From Micromonospora rifamycinica (GTDB taxonomy: Bacteria > Actinomycetota > Actinomycetes > Mycobacteriales > Micromonosporaceae), in NCBI RefSeq assembly GCF_900090265.1, contig NZ_LT607752.1, positions 6,020,001-6,084,000 on the forward strand: a stretch of DNA of 64,000 nt, written 5' to 3'. Position numbers and translations under genes: made by a program. Positions 1 through 7,942 of this stretch are shown one piece after another (positions within the stretch are counted from its first letter, which is position 1; every line of letters begins with the position of its first letter). Under the pieces are notes generated by a model that was given only the letters and a program-made list of their open reading frames with translations, was not told the origin of the DNA and made no database searches.

Positions 1-575
1 GTCGTCGTGCGCGTTACGAGGAGGACGTGGCTCCGGTGTCGGGTGGTCGTCGTTCCCGGTACGAGGAGGACGTCGCCCCGGTCTCCGGTGGCCGTCGTGC
101 GCGCTATGAGGAGGACGTGGCTCCGGTGTCGGGCAGTCGTCGTTCCCGGTACGAGGAGGAGGACGCCCCGGTCTCCGGCAGCCGTCGCTCCCGGCGCGAC
201 GACGACGTGGCCGCCCGCTACTCCGCCCCGCCCCGGCGGCGCACCGACGCACCCGAAGAACCGTGGGACAGCCCGAGCCGTTGGGAGGGGTCCAACCGGC
301 CCGTCTCGGCCGAGCCGATCTCCGCCGCCCCGCGTAGCGGCTCCGGCCGGCACAGCGTCGAACCGGACGTGCCGGAGGAGCCGGACTACTGGCGACCGCC
401 GGCCCGCTACGTGGCCGACGACGTCCCCGTCGACGACACCCCGACCCTGGTCGACCTGGCCTCCCGGCGGGCGCGCAAGGCCACCGGCGACAGCCGGGGC
501 CGACGCAAGGGCAAGGCCAACGCGGACGCCGTGGACGGGGCGTACTGGGCGGGGCTGCGCGGTGAGGCCAAGTGA
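1..575 (+). CDS. C-terminal part of a repeat-rich, disordered protein (5' end outside window)
   Basis: The reading frame is open from the first bases, so the start lies upstream. It begins with at least four tandem 15-residue repeats built on RYEED-VAPVSGG-RRS (45-nt units), followed by an acidic/arginine-rich disordered region and a more ordered tail containing PTLVDLASRRARKA and AYWAGLRGE. No catalytic domain is visible in this part. The stop overlaps the start of the NuoF-like gene, which implies one operon. In related actinomycetes the upstream partner of such a NuoF-like gene is often a membrane cytochrome b/ferric-reductase-like protein, so this may be the cytoplasmic tail of one. That is inference, because the upstream part is not visible. 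Confidence 0.75.
   Translation, partial: RRARYEEDVAPVSGGRRSRYEEDVAPVSGGRRARYEEDVAPVSGSRRSRYEEEDAPVSGSRRSRRDDDVAARYSAPPRRRTDAPEEPWDSPSRWEGSNRPVSAEPISAAPRSGSGRHSVEPDVPEEPDYWRPPARYVADDVPVDDTPTLVDLASRRARKATGDSRGRRKGKANADAVDGAYWAGLRGEAK
3..182 (+). repeat. 45-nt in-frame tandem repeats
   Basis: Four consecutive 45-nt units start at 3, 48, 93 and 138, each coding 15 residues with core RYEED and APVSG. The last unit is diverged (RYEEEDAPVSGS). The array probably continues beyond the window start. Repeat length is a multiple of three, so copy-number change would keep the frame. Confidence 0.85.
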
Positions 576-2038
576 TGCGGACCAAGGTCCCCCCGGTCGC
601 CTGCGTCGGCGAGCCCCGGCTGACCGCCGGCTTCGCCGAGTTCGGCCGGCTCGACCTGATGGCGCACGAGACGGTGCACGGCCCGATCGGTCCGATGGAA
701 CCGGCCAACCTGCTCCGGCTGGCCGAGGCCATCCAGCTCAAGGGCAAGGGCGGGGCGGGCTTCCCGTTCTACCGCAAGTTCAAGGCGGTGCTCGAGTCCT
801 GCGAACGGCAGGACCTGCCCGCCGTGGTGGTGGTCAACGCCACCGAGGGGGAGCCTGCGAGCTGGAAGGACAAGGTGCTGCTCACCCGGGCACCGCACCT
901 CATCCTCGACGGCGCCGCGCTGTCCGCGTACGCGCTGGACGCCGAGGAGATCGTGCTCTGCGTCGCCGACGACCTGATCGGCCGGGACTCGCTCACCGAA
1001 GCCCTCGCCGAGCGCCGGATGCCGGTGCCCACCAGCATCGTCACCGTGCCGCACCGGTTCATCTCCGGCGAGGGCGGCGCACTGGTCAACGGGATCAACG
1101 GGCTGCCGCACATCCCACCGGGCACCAAGAAGCGGTCCAGCGACTCGGGCGTGCGTAACCTGCCGACCCTGCTGTCCAACGCCGAGACGTACGCCCAGGT
1201 GGCCATCGCCGCCCGGCTCGGCCCGTACGAGTACGCCGCGCTCGGCACCGACGACGAGCCGGGCACGGTGCTGCTCACCGTCACCGGCCAGGCCAAACGC
1301 CCCGCCGTGGTGGAGTGCGCCGCCGGCACCCCGCTGCGGGACATCCTCGAACTCTGCGAGGTGCCGGAGGGGCCGGGCATCCTGATGGGCGGCTACCACG
1401 GCCGGTGGATCACCTGGGAGGCGGCGCAGCGGGCCGAGATCACCCGCAGGAGCCTCACCAGCGTCGGCGGCACCCTCGGCGCGGGCATCATCATCCCGCT
1501 CGGTCGGGACACCTGCCCGCTCGGCGAGGCCGCCCAGGTGGTCCGTTACCTGGCCGGGGAGTCCGCCGGGCAGTGCGGGCCGTGCAAGCGCGGCCTGCCC
1601 GACCTGGCCCGCGCCGTCGACCTGGCGGTCTCCGGCAGCGCACCGGTGGAGGTCGTCCGGGCCGCCGCCGGTGACGTCAAGGGCCGGGGCGCGTGCAGCC
1701 ACCCCGACGGTACGTCCCGTTTCGCGCTCTCCGCGATGGAGGTGTTCGCCGACGACCTGCGGCAGCACACCACCGGCGAGGGGTGCGGCAAACGGGTCAA
1801 GGGCGTGATGGGGCTGCCCGGTGCACCCGACGCCGACCCGCGCATGCTCACCCTGGACTGGTCCCGCTGCGACGGGCACGGGCTCTGCGCCCACGTCGTG
1901 CCGGACTTCATCCGACTCGACGGCAACGGCTACCCCGCCTTCCCGTCCACCCCCGTGCCGACCTGGCTGAAGGAGGGGGCGATGAAGGCGGTCAAGGTCT
2001 GCCCCGAACTCGCGCTGCGGCTGGTCGAGGTCAAGTAG
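572..2038 (+). CDS. NuoF-like NADH dehydrogenase protein fused to a C-terminal 3Fe-4S ferredoxin
   Basis: The 488-aa protein resembles the NADH/FMN-binding 51-kDa subunit of complex I. The FMN/NAD loop is at residues 58-65 (GKGGAGFP), NATEGEP at 89-95, and an SLBB-like segment follows. The iron-sulfur motif reads ESAGQCGPCKRG near 330-341, so the first of the four usual NuoF cysteines is alanine. A ferredoxin module fills the end: CDGHGLC at 433-439 and a later CP, the C-x5-C...CP pattern of [3Fe-4S] ferredoxins. It is therefore probably a soluble electron-transfer flavoprotein moving electrons between NAD(P)H and a membrane partner, not complex I itself. Starts at 572 (GTG) or 575 (ATG) both overlap the upstream stop. 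Confidence 0.85.
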   Translation: MMRTKVPPVACVGEPRLTAGFAEFGRLDLMAHETVHGPIGPMEPANLLRLAEAIQLKGKGGAGFPFYRKFKAVLESCERQDLPAVVVVNATEGEPASWKDKVLLTRAPHLILDGAALSAYALDAEEIVLCVADDLIGRDSLTEALAERRMPVPTSIVTVPHRFISGEGGALVNGINGLPHIPPGTKKRSSDSGVRNLPTLLSNAETYAQVAIAARLGPYEYAALGTDDEPGTVLLTVTGQAKRPAVVECAAGTPLRDILELCEVPEGPGILMGGYHGRWITWEAAQRAEITRRSLTSVGGTLGAGIIIPLGRDTCPLGEAAQVVRYLAGESAGQCGPCKRGLPDLARAVDLAVSGSAPVEVVRAAAGDVKGRGACSHPDGTSRFALSAMEVFADDLRQHTTGEGCGKRVKGVMGLPGAPDADPRMLTLDWSRCDGHGLCAHVVPDFIRLDGNGYPAFPSTPVPTWLKEGAMKAVKVCPELALRLVEVK

Positions 2039-2097
2039 CACCGTCGAGGTCACCCGGCACCGTCCAGGTCACGTAGCACCACCGAGAGGAGATTCGG

Positions 2098-2727
2098 ATG
2101 TGGTCGTCGTACCCCGGGACCCGGCCGGGTGGCCGCCCGGCCGCCCGGCTCGCCCTCGCCGTCACCCTGGCCGGCACCCTGTTGGCCGCCTCGGCGTGCG
2201 CCGTCGGGCCGACGACGGCGCAACCCGCCGCCGAGGTCGCCGTGCCGATCGCCACCTCGTCGCCGCTGCCCGCTGAGCCGACCCCGACCGGGGCACCCGC
2301 CACCACCGGGGCACCCGCCGTGGTGCCCGACGCGCTGCGCTTCACCGCCAGGACCCTCGACGGTACGGCGTTCTCCGCCGCCGCCCTGGCCGGCCGCCCG
2401 GTGGTGCTCTGGTTCTGGGCGCCCTGGTGCGCCACCTGCGCCAGCCAGGCCTGGACGGTGGCCGAGATCGCCCCGAAGTACCGGGAGACCGTGCCGATCG
2501 TCGGGGTGGCCGGGCTCGGCGAGCAGAAGGCGATGCGCAGCTTCGTCACCGAGTTCGAGCTCGGCGGCACCACCCAGATCGACGACCGGGCCGGCGCGCT
2601 GTGGCGGCGCTTCGAGATCGTCGAACAGAGCACCTTCCTGATCATCGATCGGGAGGGGAAGGTCGTCCACCAGGGCTTCCTCGACGGTGAGGACCTGACC
2701 CGCCGGGTCGCCGCGCTGGCCGGCTGA
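2098..2727 (+). CDS. Thioredoxin-like (TlpA/DsbE family) membrane-anchored lipoprotein
   Basis: The 209-aa protein has an N-terminal signal ending in a lipobox (LLAASAC, Cys near residue 34), a Pro/Thr-rich linker and a thioredoxin fold. The redox motif WCATC sits in FWAPWCATC, and a cis-proline-type STFLIID segment comes near the C-terminus. The family (Mpt53/DsbE/DsbF type) oxidises or reduces secreted protein thiols outside the membrane. A GAGAGGAGA-like ribosome site precedes the ATG at 2098. It overlaps the next gene, a CcdA homologue, by one base; this pairing of an extracytoplasmic thioredoxin with its electron-supplying membrane partner supports the assignment. Confidence 0.88.
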   Translation: MWSSYPGTRPGGRPAARLALAVTLAGTLLAASACAVGPTTAQPAAEVAVPIATSSPLPAEPTPTGAPATTGAPAVVPDALRFTARTLDGTAFSAAALAGRPVVLWFWAPWCATCASQAWTVAEIAPKYRETVPIVGVAGLGEQKAMRSFVTEFELGGTTQIDDRAGALWRRFEIVEQSTFLIIDREGKVVHQGFLDGEDLTRRVAALAG

Positions 2728-3581
2728 TGACCGGCCCGCTGCTGCTCGCGCTGACCGCCGGGATGCTCGGCGCGGTCAACCCGTGCGGCTTCGCGATGCT
2801 GCCGGCGTACCTGTCGCTGCTGGTGGCCGGGCCGGCGGACGGCCGGGGCGCGATCGGCCGGGCACTCACCGCGGCGGCCGGCCTGACCTGCGGGTACGTG
2901 GTGGTGTTCGGGGCCTTCGGGCTGGCCGTGGCACCTCTGGCCGACTGGCTGCGCCCCCGGCTGCCCTGGCTGACCGTGACGCTGGGGCTGGGCCTGCTGG
3001 CGCTCGGGGTGTGGCTGCTCGCCGGCCGTCGGCTGCCCACCCCGCGCCCGTCGGCCCGCGCGCCCCGGCTGACCCGGTCGCTGCCGTCCATGGCGCTGTT
3101 CGGCATGGCGTACGCGCTGGCGTCGCTGAGCTGCTCGATCGCGCCGTTCCTGGCGATCGTGGTGACCAGCCTCCAGGCCGGCTCGACCCTGCGCGGGCTG
3201 GCGCTCTTCGTCGCGTACGCGATCGGGATGGGTCTGGTGGTGGCGGTGGCGGCGCTCGGTGTGGCGCTGCTGCGCGGCCGGGTGGTGAGCGGCCTGCGCG
3301 GGGCCGGTGCCCGGGTGCCCCGGCTCAGTGGCCTGGTGCTGCTCCTCGCCGGCGGCTACGTCGCCTGGTACGGCTGGTACGAGGTCCGGCTGGCCCAGGG
3401 CCGGCACGACGCCTTCGGCGACCCGGTGGTCGTCGGCGCGGCCCGGGTCCAGCGGACCCTGGTGACGGCGCTGGACACTGCCGGCCCGGTGGTGCTGGCC
3501 GCGACGCTGGTCGGGCTGCTCGCGGTGGCGGCGCTGCTGCACCGCCACCGCACCCGGGCGGACGACGCCGAACGGACCTGA
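2727..3581 (+). CDS. CcdA-like cytochrome c biogenesis / thiol-electron transporter
   Basis: The 284-aa polytopic protein (about six membrane helices in the core) begins MTGPLLLALTAGMLGAVNPCGF; the NPCGFAMLPAYL motif is the hallmark of CcdA/DsbD-beta. A second cysteine lies in ASLSCSIAPFL around residue 137, giving the pair that carries electrons from cytoplasmic thioredoxin across the membrane. The start overlaps the stop of the thioredoxin lipoprotein, its likely acceptor. It is somewhat longer than minimal CcdA (about 190-250 aa) because of an extra C-terminal helical segment and a charged tail. Confidence 0.88.
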   Translation: MTGPLLLALTAGMLGAVNPCGFAMLPAYLSLLVAGPADGRGAIGRALTAAAGLTCGYVVVFGAFGLAVAPLADWLRPRLPWLTVTLGLGLLALGVWLLAGRRLPTPRPSARAPRLTRSLPSMALFGMAYALASLSCSIAPFLAIVVTSLQAGSTLRGLALFVAYAIGMGLVVAVAALGVALLRGRVVSGLRGAGARVPRLSGLVLLLAGGYVAWYGWYEVRLAQGRHDAFGDPVVVGAARVQRTLVTALDTAGPVVLAATLVGLLAVAALLHRHRTRADDAERT

Positions 3582-3639
3582 CGTGCGGCCGCCCGGTCGG
3601 GAAGCTGCCTGGCCGGTGGGGCCGGGACGGACGGGCATC

Positions 3640-3675
3640 GGTGGGCGGCGCTGCCCGCAGGCCCCGCCGCCCACC
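3640..3675. terminator. Hairpin between convergent ccdA-like gene and serS
   Basis: Arms at 3640-3650 and 3665-3675 are an 11-bp perfect inverted repeat (GGTGGGCGGCG). It lies between two genes that end toward each other, so it can serve both. No clear U-tract is present. Confidence 0.55.
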
Positions 3676-3682
3676 CGGAACC

Positions 3683-4969
3683 TCAGCGCAGCGGGGTGAG
3701 CCGGTCGGTGCCCAGCCGGTCGCGGAGCACCTCGGGCACCAGCACCGAGCCGTCGGGCTGCTGGAACTGCTCCAGGATGGCCGGGAAGAGCCGGCTGGTG
3801 GCCAGCGCCGACCCGTTGAGGGTGTGCACGAACCTGGTCTGCTTGCCGCCCGGTTCGCGGTAGCGGATGGCCGCCCGGCGGGCCTGGTAGTCGCCGGCCC
3901 AGGAGACCGACGACACCTCCTTGTACTTGCCGGTGCTCGGCATCCACACCTCGATGTCGAGGGTCTTCTTCATCGACGCGCTGGCGTCACCGGCCGACAG
4001 CAGGCTGCGCTGGTAGTGCAGGCCCAGCCCCTCCACCAGGCTCTCCGCGTGGGCGAGCATCTCCTCCAGCGCCGCGTCGGCCTGCTCCGGCAGGGTGAAC
4101 TGGAAGATCTCCACCTTGTTGAACTGGTGACCGCGCACGGTGCCGCGCTCGTCGGAGTGCGAACCGGCCGCCTCCCGCCGGTAGCAGGGGGTGTAGGCGA
4201 ACGCCTTCAGCGGCAGCTTCGAGGTCTCCAGGATCTCGTCCTGATAGGCCCCGAGGATGGCCGTCTCCGAGGTGGGCAGCAGGAACTGCCCGCGTGGGGC
4301 GGACTCCCGGTCCAGGTGGTAGACGTCGTCGTAGAACTTCGGGAACTGGCCGGCGGCGAAACCGGCGGTGTCCAGCAGCAGGTGCGGCGGGAGCAGGAAC
4401 TCGTAACCGGCCCGTACGTGCTCGTCGATGAACCAGTTGATCAGCGCCCACTCCAGCCGGGCACCCAGGCCGGTGTACATCCAGAAGCCGGAGCCGCCGA
4501 GCTTGACGCCCCGCTCGTGGTCGACCAGGCCCAGCGCGCGGCTCAGCTCCACGTGGTCGCGGACCCTCTCGATGACCGGTGGCTCACCGAAGGTCTTCAC
4601 CACCCGGTTGGCCTCCTTGCCGCCGGGTACCACGTCGTCGGCGGGCAGGTTGGGCAGCTCGCTCATCGTGCCGTGCAACCGGGACCGCACCTCGTCCAGC
4701 TGGGACTCCAGCTCGGCGAGCTGCTTGCGCTCGGCCTCCGGCGCGGCGGGCTCCGGCGCGGTGCCGGCCCGCTTGGCCTGCGCGTACGCCCGTGCCTCGG
4801 CCTTGCGGCGCTGCCGCTCGGCGTCGATCTCGGTGATCAGGGCGCGACGCTCCTGGTCGAGTCGCTGGATGTCGTCCAGGACCCGGTTGACCTCGGCGGG
4901 ATCCAGTCGCTTCGCCAGCGCGGTCGCCACCGTCTCGCGATCCTTCCGGATCAACTCCATGTCGAGCAT
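3683..4969 (-). CDS. serS: Seryl-tRNA synthetase
   Basis: The 428-aa length is normal for bacterial SerRS. Residues about 1-110 form the long antiparallel coiled-coil arm that grips tRNA-Ser (many E/R/A heptads). The class II core follows: motif 2 contains TPCYRREAAGSHSDERGT and motif 3 NGSALATSRLFPAILEQ. It charges tRNA-Ser, and also supplies Ser-tRNA-Sec where selenocysteine is used. The ATG at 4969 is preceded by GGAG at normal spacing; an internal in-frame ATG three codons later is a possible alternative. It stands alone, with a 639-nt non-coding gap upstream. Confidence 0.97.
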   Translation of the reverse strand: MLDMELIRKDRETVATALAKRLDPAEVNRVLDDIQRLDQERRALITEIDAERQRRKAEARAYAQAKRAGTAPEPAAPEAERKQLAELESQLDEVRSRLHGTMSELPNLPADDVVPGGKEANRVVKTFGEPPVIERVRDHVELSRALGLVDHERGVKLGGSGFWMYTGLGARLEWALINWFIDEHVRAGYEFLLPPHLLLDTAGFAAGQFPKFYDDVYHLDRESAPRGQFLLPTSETAILGAYQDEILETSKLPLKAFAYTPCYRREAAGSHSDERGTVRGHQFNKVEIFQFTLPEQADAALEEMLAHAESLVEGLGLHYQRSLLSAGDASASMKKTLDIEVWMPSTGKYKEVSSVSWAGDYQARRAAIRYREPGGKQTRFVHTLNGSALATSRLFPAILEQFQQPDGSVLVPEVLRDRLGTDRLTPLR

Positions 4970-5608
4970 GCTGCTCCGTACGCTCCGTCCAGGCGGTCAG
5001 GTGGGACCTCACGATGCTACCGTCGCGCCCCCCGCCCCCCGGCCCCGGCCGGAGCTCCCCGCACCCCCGCCGCTCACGCGCACGCCGCACCGGTCGTGCA
5101 CGCCGCACCGGTCGTGCACGCGGTGCCGGTCATGCGTGCCGATGTCGGCGCGCGTGCCGGCATGGGGAGCTGCGTCCGGCCCCACGGGAGCCGACCACCA
5201 GACCTTTTCGTTACCTACCGTGTTGTCAGCGGTTCCGGTCTCTTTCTTTACGCTCAGTGATCGCGCTGGCCCCCGTCCCACGGCATTCTGCCAACCCGCT
5301 CACCGCCTCATCTTCCTGAACAGGAGATTGTCTCGGTGGCTTCGCCGCCTCCACCACCCCCCTCGCCCACTTTGCTCTGCCGCCCTCGGCGCGACGATCA
5401 CTTGGGGTCACCGTCGCCTATGAGGCGGCAGAGCAAAGTGGGCGTAGGGGGGATGGTGGAGGAGGAGGGAAGTGACGGTGCGTGTCGTATGACGAGGGTG
5501 GGTGTCCGGTGGTGGTTCTCGGGGTGCCCCGACGTGGGGACCATTCGGTACGGCGCGGGGAACCGGTGACCGCCGGCGGAGTGGAGACCCGGCCGGCGGG
5601 CGGCACCG
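4970..5608. other. 639-nt intergenic gap upstream of serS
   Basis: It contains short direct repeats around 5085-5130 (CGCACCGGTCGTGCACGC, twice), a less GC-rich stretch near 5200-5340 that may hold the serS promoter, and the long inverted repeat described separately at 5348-5462. No open frame here shows convincing actinomycete codon use. I looked for a tRNA or T-box and saw neither. Confidence 0.6.
5348..5462. repeat. Long imperfect inverted repeat (about 37-39 bp arms)
   Basis: The left arm 5348-5384 and right arm 5424-5462 are complementary apart from a few mismatches and a 2-nt length difference. The shared core is CCCACTTTGCTCTGCCGCC. The loop is 39 nt. It lies in the gap between serS and the MerR-clamp gene and could fold into a very stable RNA or cruciform. 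It may be a mobile palindromic element or a terminator for the MerR-clamp transcript; neither is proven. Confidence 0.8.
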
Positions 5609-6703
5609 TCAGAGGCGGATCGGCATCAGGATCGAGAAGGTGTCCTCGTCATCCGGGCGGCGGACGGCCAGCGGGGCGATCGGGCCGTCGAGTTCCAGCA
5701 CCAGTTGCGGGCCACCGGCGGCGTCCAGCGCGTCGAGCAGGAAGTCCCCGTTCACCCCGACCAGCAGATCGGCCCGGTCCGGTCCAGCCAGGTCGCTGGC
5801 GTCGACCAGACGCAGCCCGTTGCGGTCGTCCACGCCGAGCACGGTCACCGGGAGCGGCACCCCCTCGTGATCCCGGGTGACCGTGGGGGTGCCGGCCCGC
5901 AGCGCGGCGCGCAGGGTCGCCACGTCGACCGGAACCCGCCGGGCCGGGGCGCCGGCCGGTCGGTGTAGCAGCCGCCGGTAGTCGGTGAACTCGTACGGCA
6001 GGACCGCCGAGGTGGCTTCGGCACCGGCGACGGCGAGGGTGACCAGCCCCGCGGCGACGGTCAGGTGTGCCTCCGGCTCGGTGGCGGTGTCGAGCAGCGC
6101 CCGGAACTCGTCGACGGCCGGCACCGGGAGCAGCGCCCGGACCGGCGGGCCGTCCACCCGACCGGCGGCCCGGCCCAGCGCCATCCGGTACCGGTCGGTC
6201 GCGACCAGCCGTACGCCGTCGGACTCCACGTCCAGCAGCACACCGGCGAGCACCGGCAGTTCGGGGTCGTCGCCGACGGCGAACCGGACGGCGTCGACGG
6301 CGGCGGCGAGGGCGGCGGGGGGCAGCACGATTCGGGTGGTCATCGGAGACTCCTCGGGATCGATCAGGGCACGGACCCGGGAGAGTTCGCGGCGGGCGTC
6401 GGCGAGACCGTTCTCCAGCCGGCGCAGGTGCGCGTCGAGCAACCGGCCGGCCCGCGCCGGTTCGTCGTCCCGCAGCCGCAGCACGGCGGCGATCTCGGCC
6501 AGCGGCATGCCGACCCGTCGCAGACCGGCCACAAGCCGGGCCGGCGTCACCTGCGCGTCGGTGTACCAGCGGTAACCGTTCACCGGGTCGACCAGCGTCG
6601 GGGTCAGCACCCCGGACCGGTCGTAGAACCGCAGCGCGCTGACCGTCAGGCCGCTGGTCCGGGCCAGCTCGCCGATACTCCGCAACTCGCTCTCCACGCC
6701 CAT
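5609..6703 (-). CDS. MerR-family regulator fused to a DNA polymerase III beta (sliding clamp)-like domain
   Basis: The 364-aa protein has two parts. Residues 8-75 are a MerR winged helix (SIGELARTSGLTVSALRFYD, then NGYRWY), followed by a dimerisation helix to about 115. From residue 121 on, the sequence looks like domains 2 and 3 of the beta sliding clamp: PVLAGVLLDV near 150-159, LVATDRYRMAL near 166-176, and a C-terminal segment with GDFLLDAL and the clamp-like ending ILMPIRL. Domain 1 of a full clamp is absent. MerR proteins sense ligands through a C-terminal domain; here that place is taken by a clamp fold, which could bind a clamp-binding peptide, DNA or a small molecule. Function unknown; both domain assignments rest on visible motifs. 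Confidence 0.85.
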   Translation of the reverse strand: MGVESELRSIGELARTSGLTVSALRFYDRSGVLTPTLVDPVNGYRWYTDAQVTPARLVAGLRRVGMPLAEIAAVLRLRDDEPARAGRLLDAHLRRLENGLADARRELSRVRALIDPEESPMTTRIVLPPAALAAAVDAVRFAVGDDPELPVLAGVLLDVESDGVRLVATDRYRMALGRAAGRVDGPPVRALLPVPAVDEFRALLDTATEPEAHLTVAAGLVTLAVAGAEATSAVLPYEFTDYRRLLHRPAGAPARRVPVDVATLRAALRAGTPTVTRDHEGVPLPVTVLGVDDRNGLRLVDASDLAGPDRADLLVGVNGDFLLDALDAAGGPQLVLELDGPIAPLAVRRPDDEDTFSILMPIRL

Positions 6704-6731
6704 GATGCTGTCGCCTCAACCAGGTCGAGGG

Positions 6732-7913
6732 TCAAGCCCGCGCCGGCAGCACCCGGAACGTCATCCCGGCCTTCACCAACCGGTCCAGCAGCGCGTCACC
6801 CATCGCGGCCACCGGGGTCAGCTGCCCGGCCGTGGCCGGCAGGTCGTCGTACGCCAGGCAGAGCGCCGACTCGGCGAGCATCTTGGCCGTCTCGTCGTAG
6901 CCCGGATCACCGCCGGAGACCTCGGTGCGGACCGTGCGGCCCCCGCCCGTGCCGACGAACCGCACCCGGAACCACGACCTGGCCCGCTGCTCCGCGCTCG
7001 GCCCCTGCCCGGAGGCCCGTCGGCCGAGCAGCCAGCGCCGGGTCGGCGGCAGCCGCACCAGCCCGACGAGACCGGCCATCCCCACCCCGGCCAGCAGCAC
7101 CGTCGGCAGCCGCCGGACGGCGGCGAAGTGCCGGTACCGGAAGTCCGGGCCGTACTCCGGCCGGGCGGCGGCCGACCGGCGGACCACCTGCGGGTCGATG
7201 GTGGGCAGCGGCACCGCCCACATGCCGGTCGCCGCCGAGCGGCCCACCCTGCCGGGCACCGCCCGGACCCGGCGACCGTCCGGTCGGGGCTCGACCGCCC
7301 GGCGGGCCAGCGCCGCACGCTTCGCCTCCCCGGTACGCGCGAACGCGGTGAGCGCCGAGTGGTACGTCCCCGCGGAGAACTGCCCCCCGGCCCGGACGAA
7401 CCCGTCCACGGCGATCGGCCCGTCCGCCGGCAGGTGCCGGACCGTGTACCAGACGCCCAGGTCGTGCGGGACCGAGTCGAAACCGCAGGCGTGCACCAGC
7501 CGGGCACCGGTGCGTACCGCCTCGGCGTGGTGCCGCACGTACATCAGGTCCACGAACTCCGGCTCACCGGTGATGTCGAGATAGTCGGTGCCGGCGGCGG
7601 CACACGCGGCGACCAGCGGCTCGCCGTGGTGCACGTACGGCCCGACAGTGGTGGCGAGCACCCGGGTACCCTCGGCCACCGCGCGCAGCGACGCGGCGTC
7701 GGTGACGTCGGCGGTGAGCAGCGGCAGCGCGGCCAGGGCCGGGTCGATGCCGGCGAGCCGGTCCCGGACCGCGGCCAGCTTCGCGGGATCCCGTCCGGCC
7801 AGCGCCCAGCGCAACCCGGCCGGGGCGTTGCGGGCCAGGTACCCGGCGGTCAGCCCGCCGGTGAAGCCGGTCGCGCCGAACAGGACGATGTCGTACGGGC
7901 GGTCGTGGGGCAT
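6732..7913 (-). CDS. Saccharopine-dehydrogenase-like NAD(P)-binding oxidoreductase (trans-acting enoyl reductase type)
   Basis: The 393-aa protein starts MPHDRPYDIVLFGATGFTGG, an N-terminal Rossmann fold with the GATGFTG nucleotide-binding loop. Later segments (TVGPYVHHGEPLVAACAAAGTDYLDITGE, in shorter pieces YLDITGE and ACGFDSVPHDLG) are typical of the saccharopine dehydrogenase-like family that includes mycobacterial trans-acting enoyl reductase (Rv2953). The family acts on lipids or is uncharacterised, so the substrate is unknown. The long open frame continues upstream, but the ATG at 7913 begins the conserved domain. The MerR-clamp gene is 28 nt downstream on the same strand and may be co-transcribed. 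Confidence 0.85.
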   Translation of the reverse strand: MPHDRPYDIVLFGATGFTGGLTAGYLARNAPAGLRWALAGRDPAKLAAVRDRLAGIDPALAALPLLTADVTDAASLRAVAEGTRVLATTVGPYVHHGEPLVAACAAAGTDYLDITGEPEFVDLMYVRHHAEAVRTGARLVHACGFDSVPHDLGVWYTVRHLPADGPIAVDGFVRAGGQFSAGTYHSALTAFARTGEAKRAALARRAVEPRPDGRRVRAVPGRVGRSAATGMWAVPLPTIDPQVVRRSAAARPEYGPDFRYRHFAAVRRLPTVLLAGVGMAGLVGLVRLPPTRRWLLGRRASGQGPSAEQRARSWFRVRFVGTGGGRTVRTEVSGGDPGYDETAKMLAESALCLAYDDLPATAGQLTPVAAMGDALLDRLVKAGMTFRVLPARA

Positions 7914-7942
7914 CCGCCGAGTGTGCCACCCGCGCCCGGCCG

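Noticed and set aside
4970..5340. Possible T-box or tRNA upstream of serS
   Set aside because: No T-box bulge sequence, no specifier loop and no TPsiC arm could be found.
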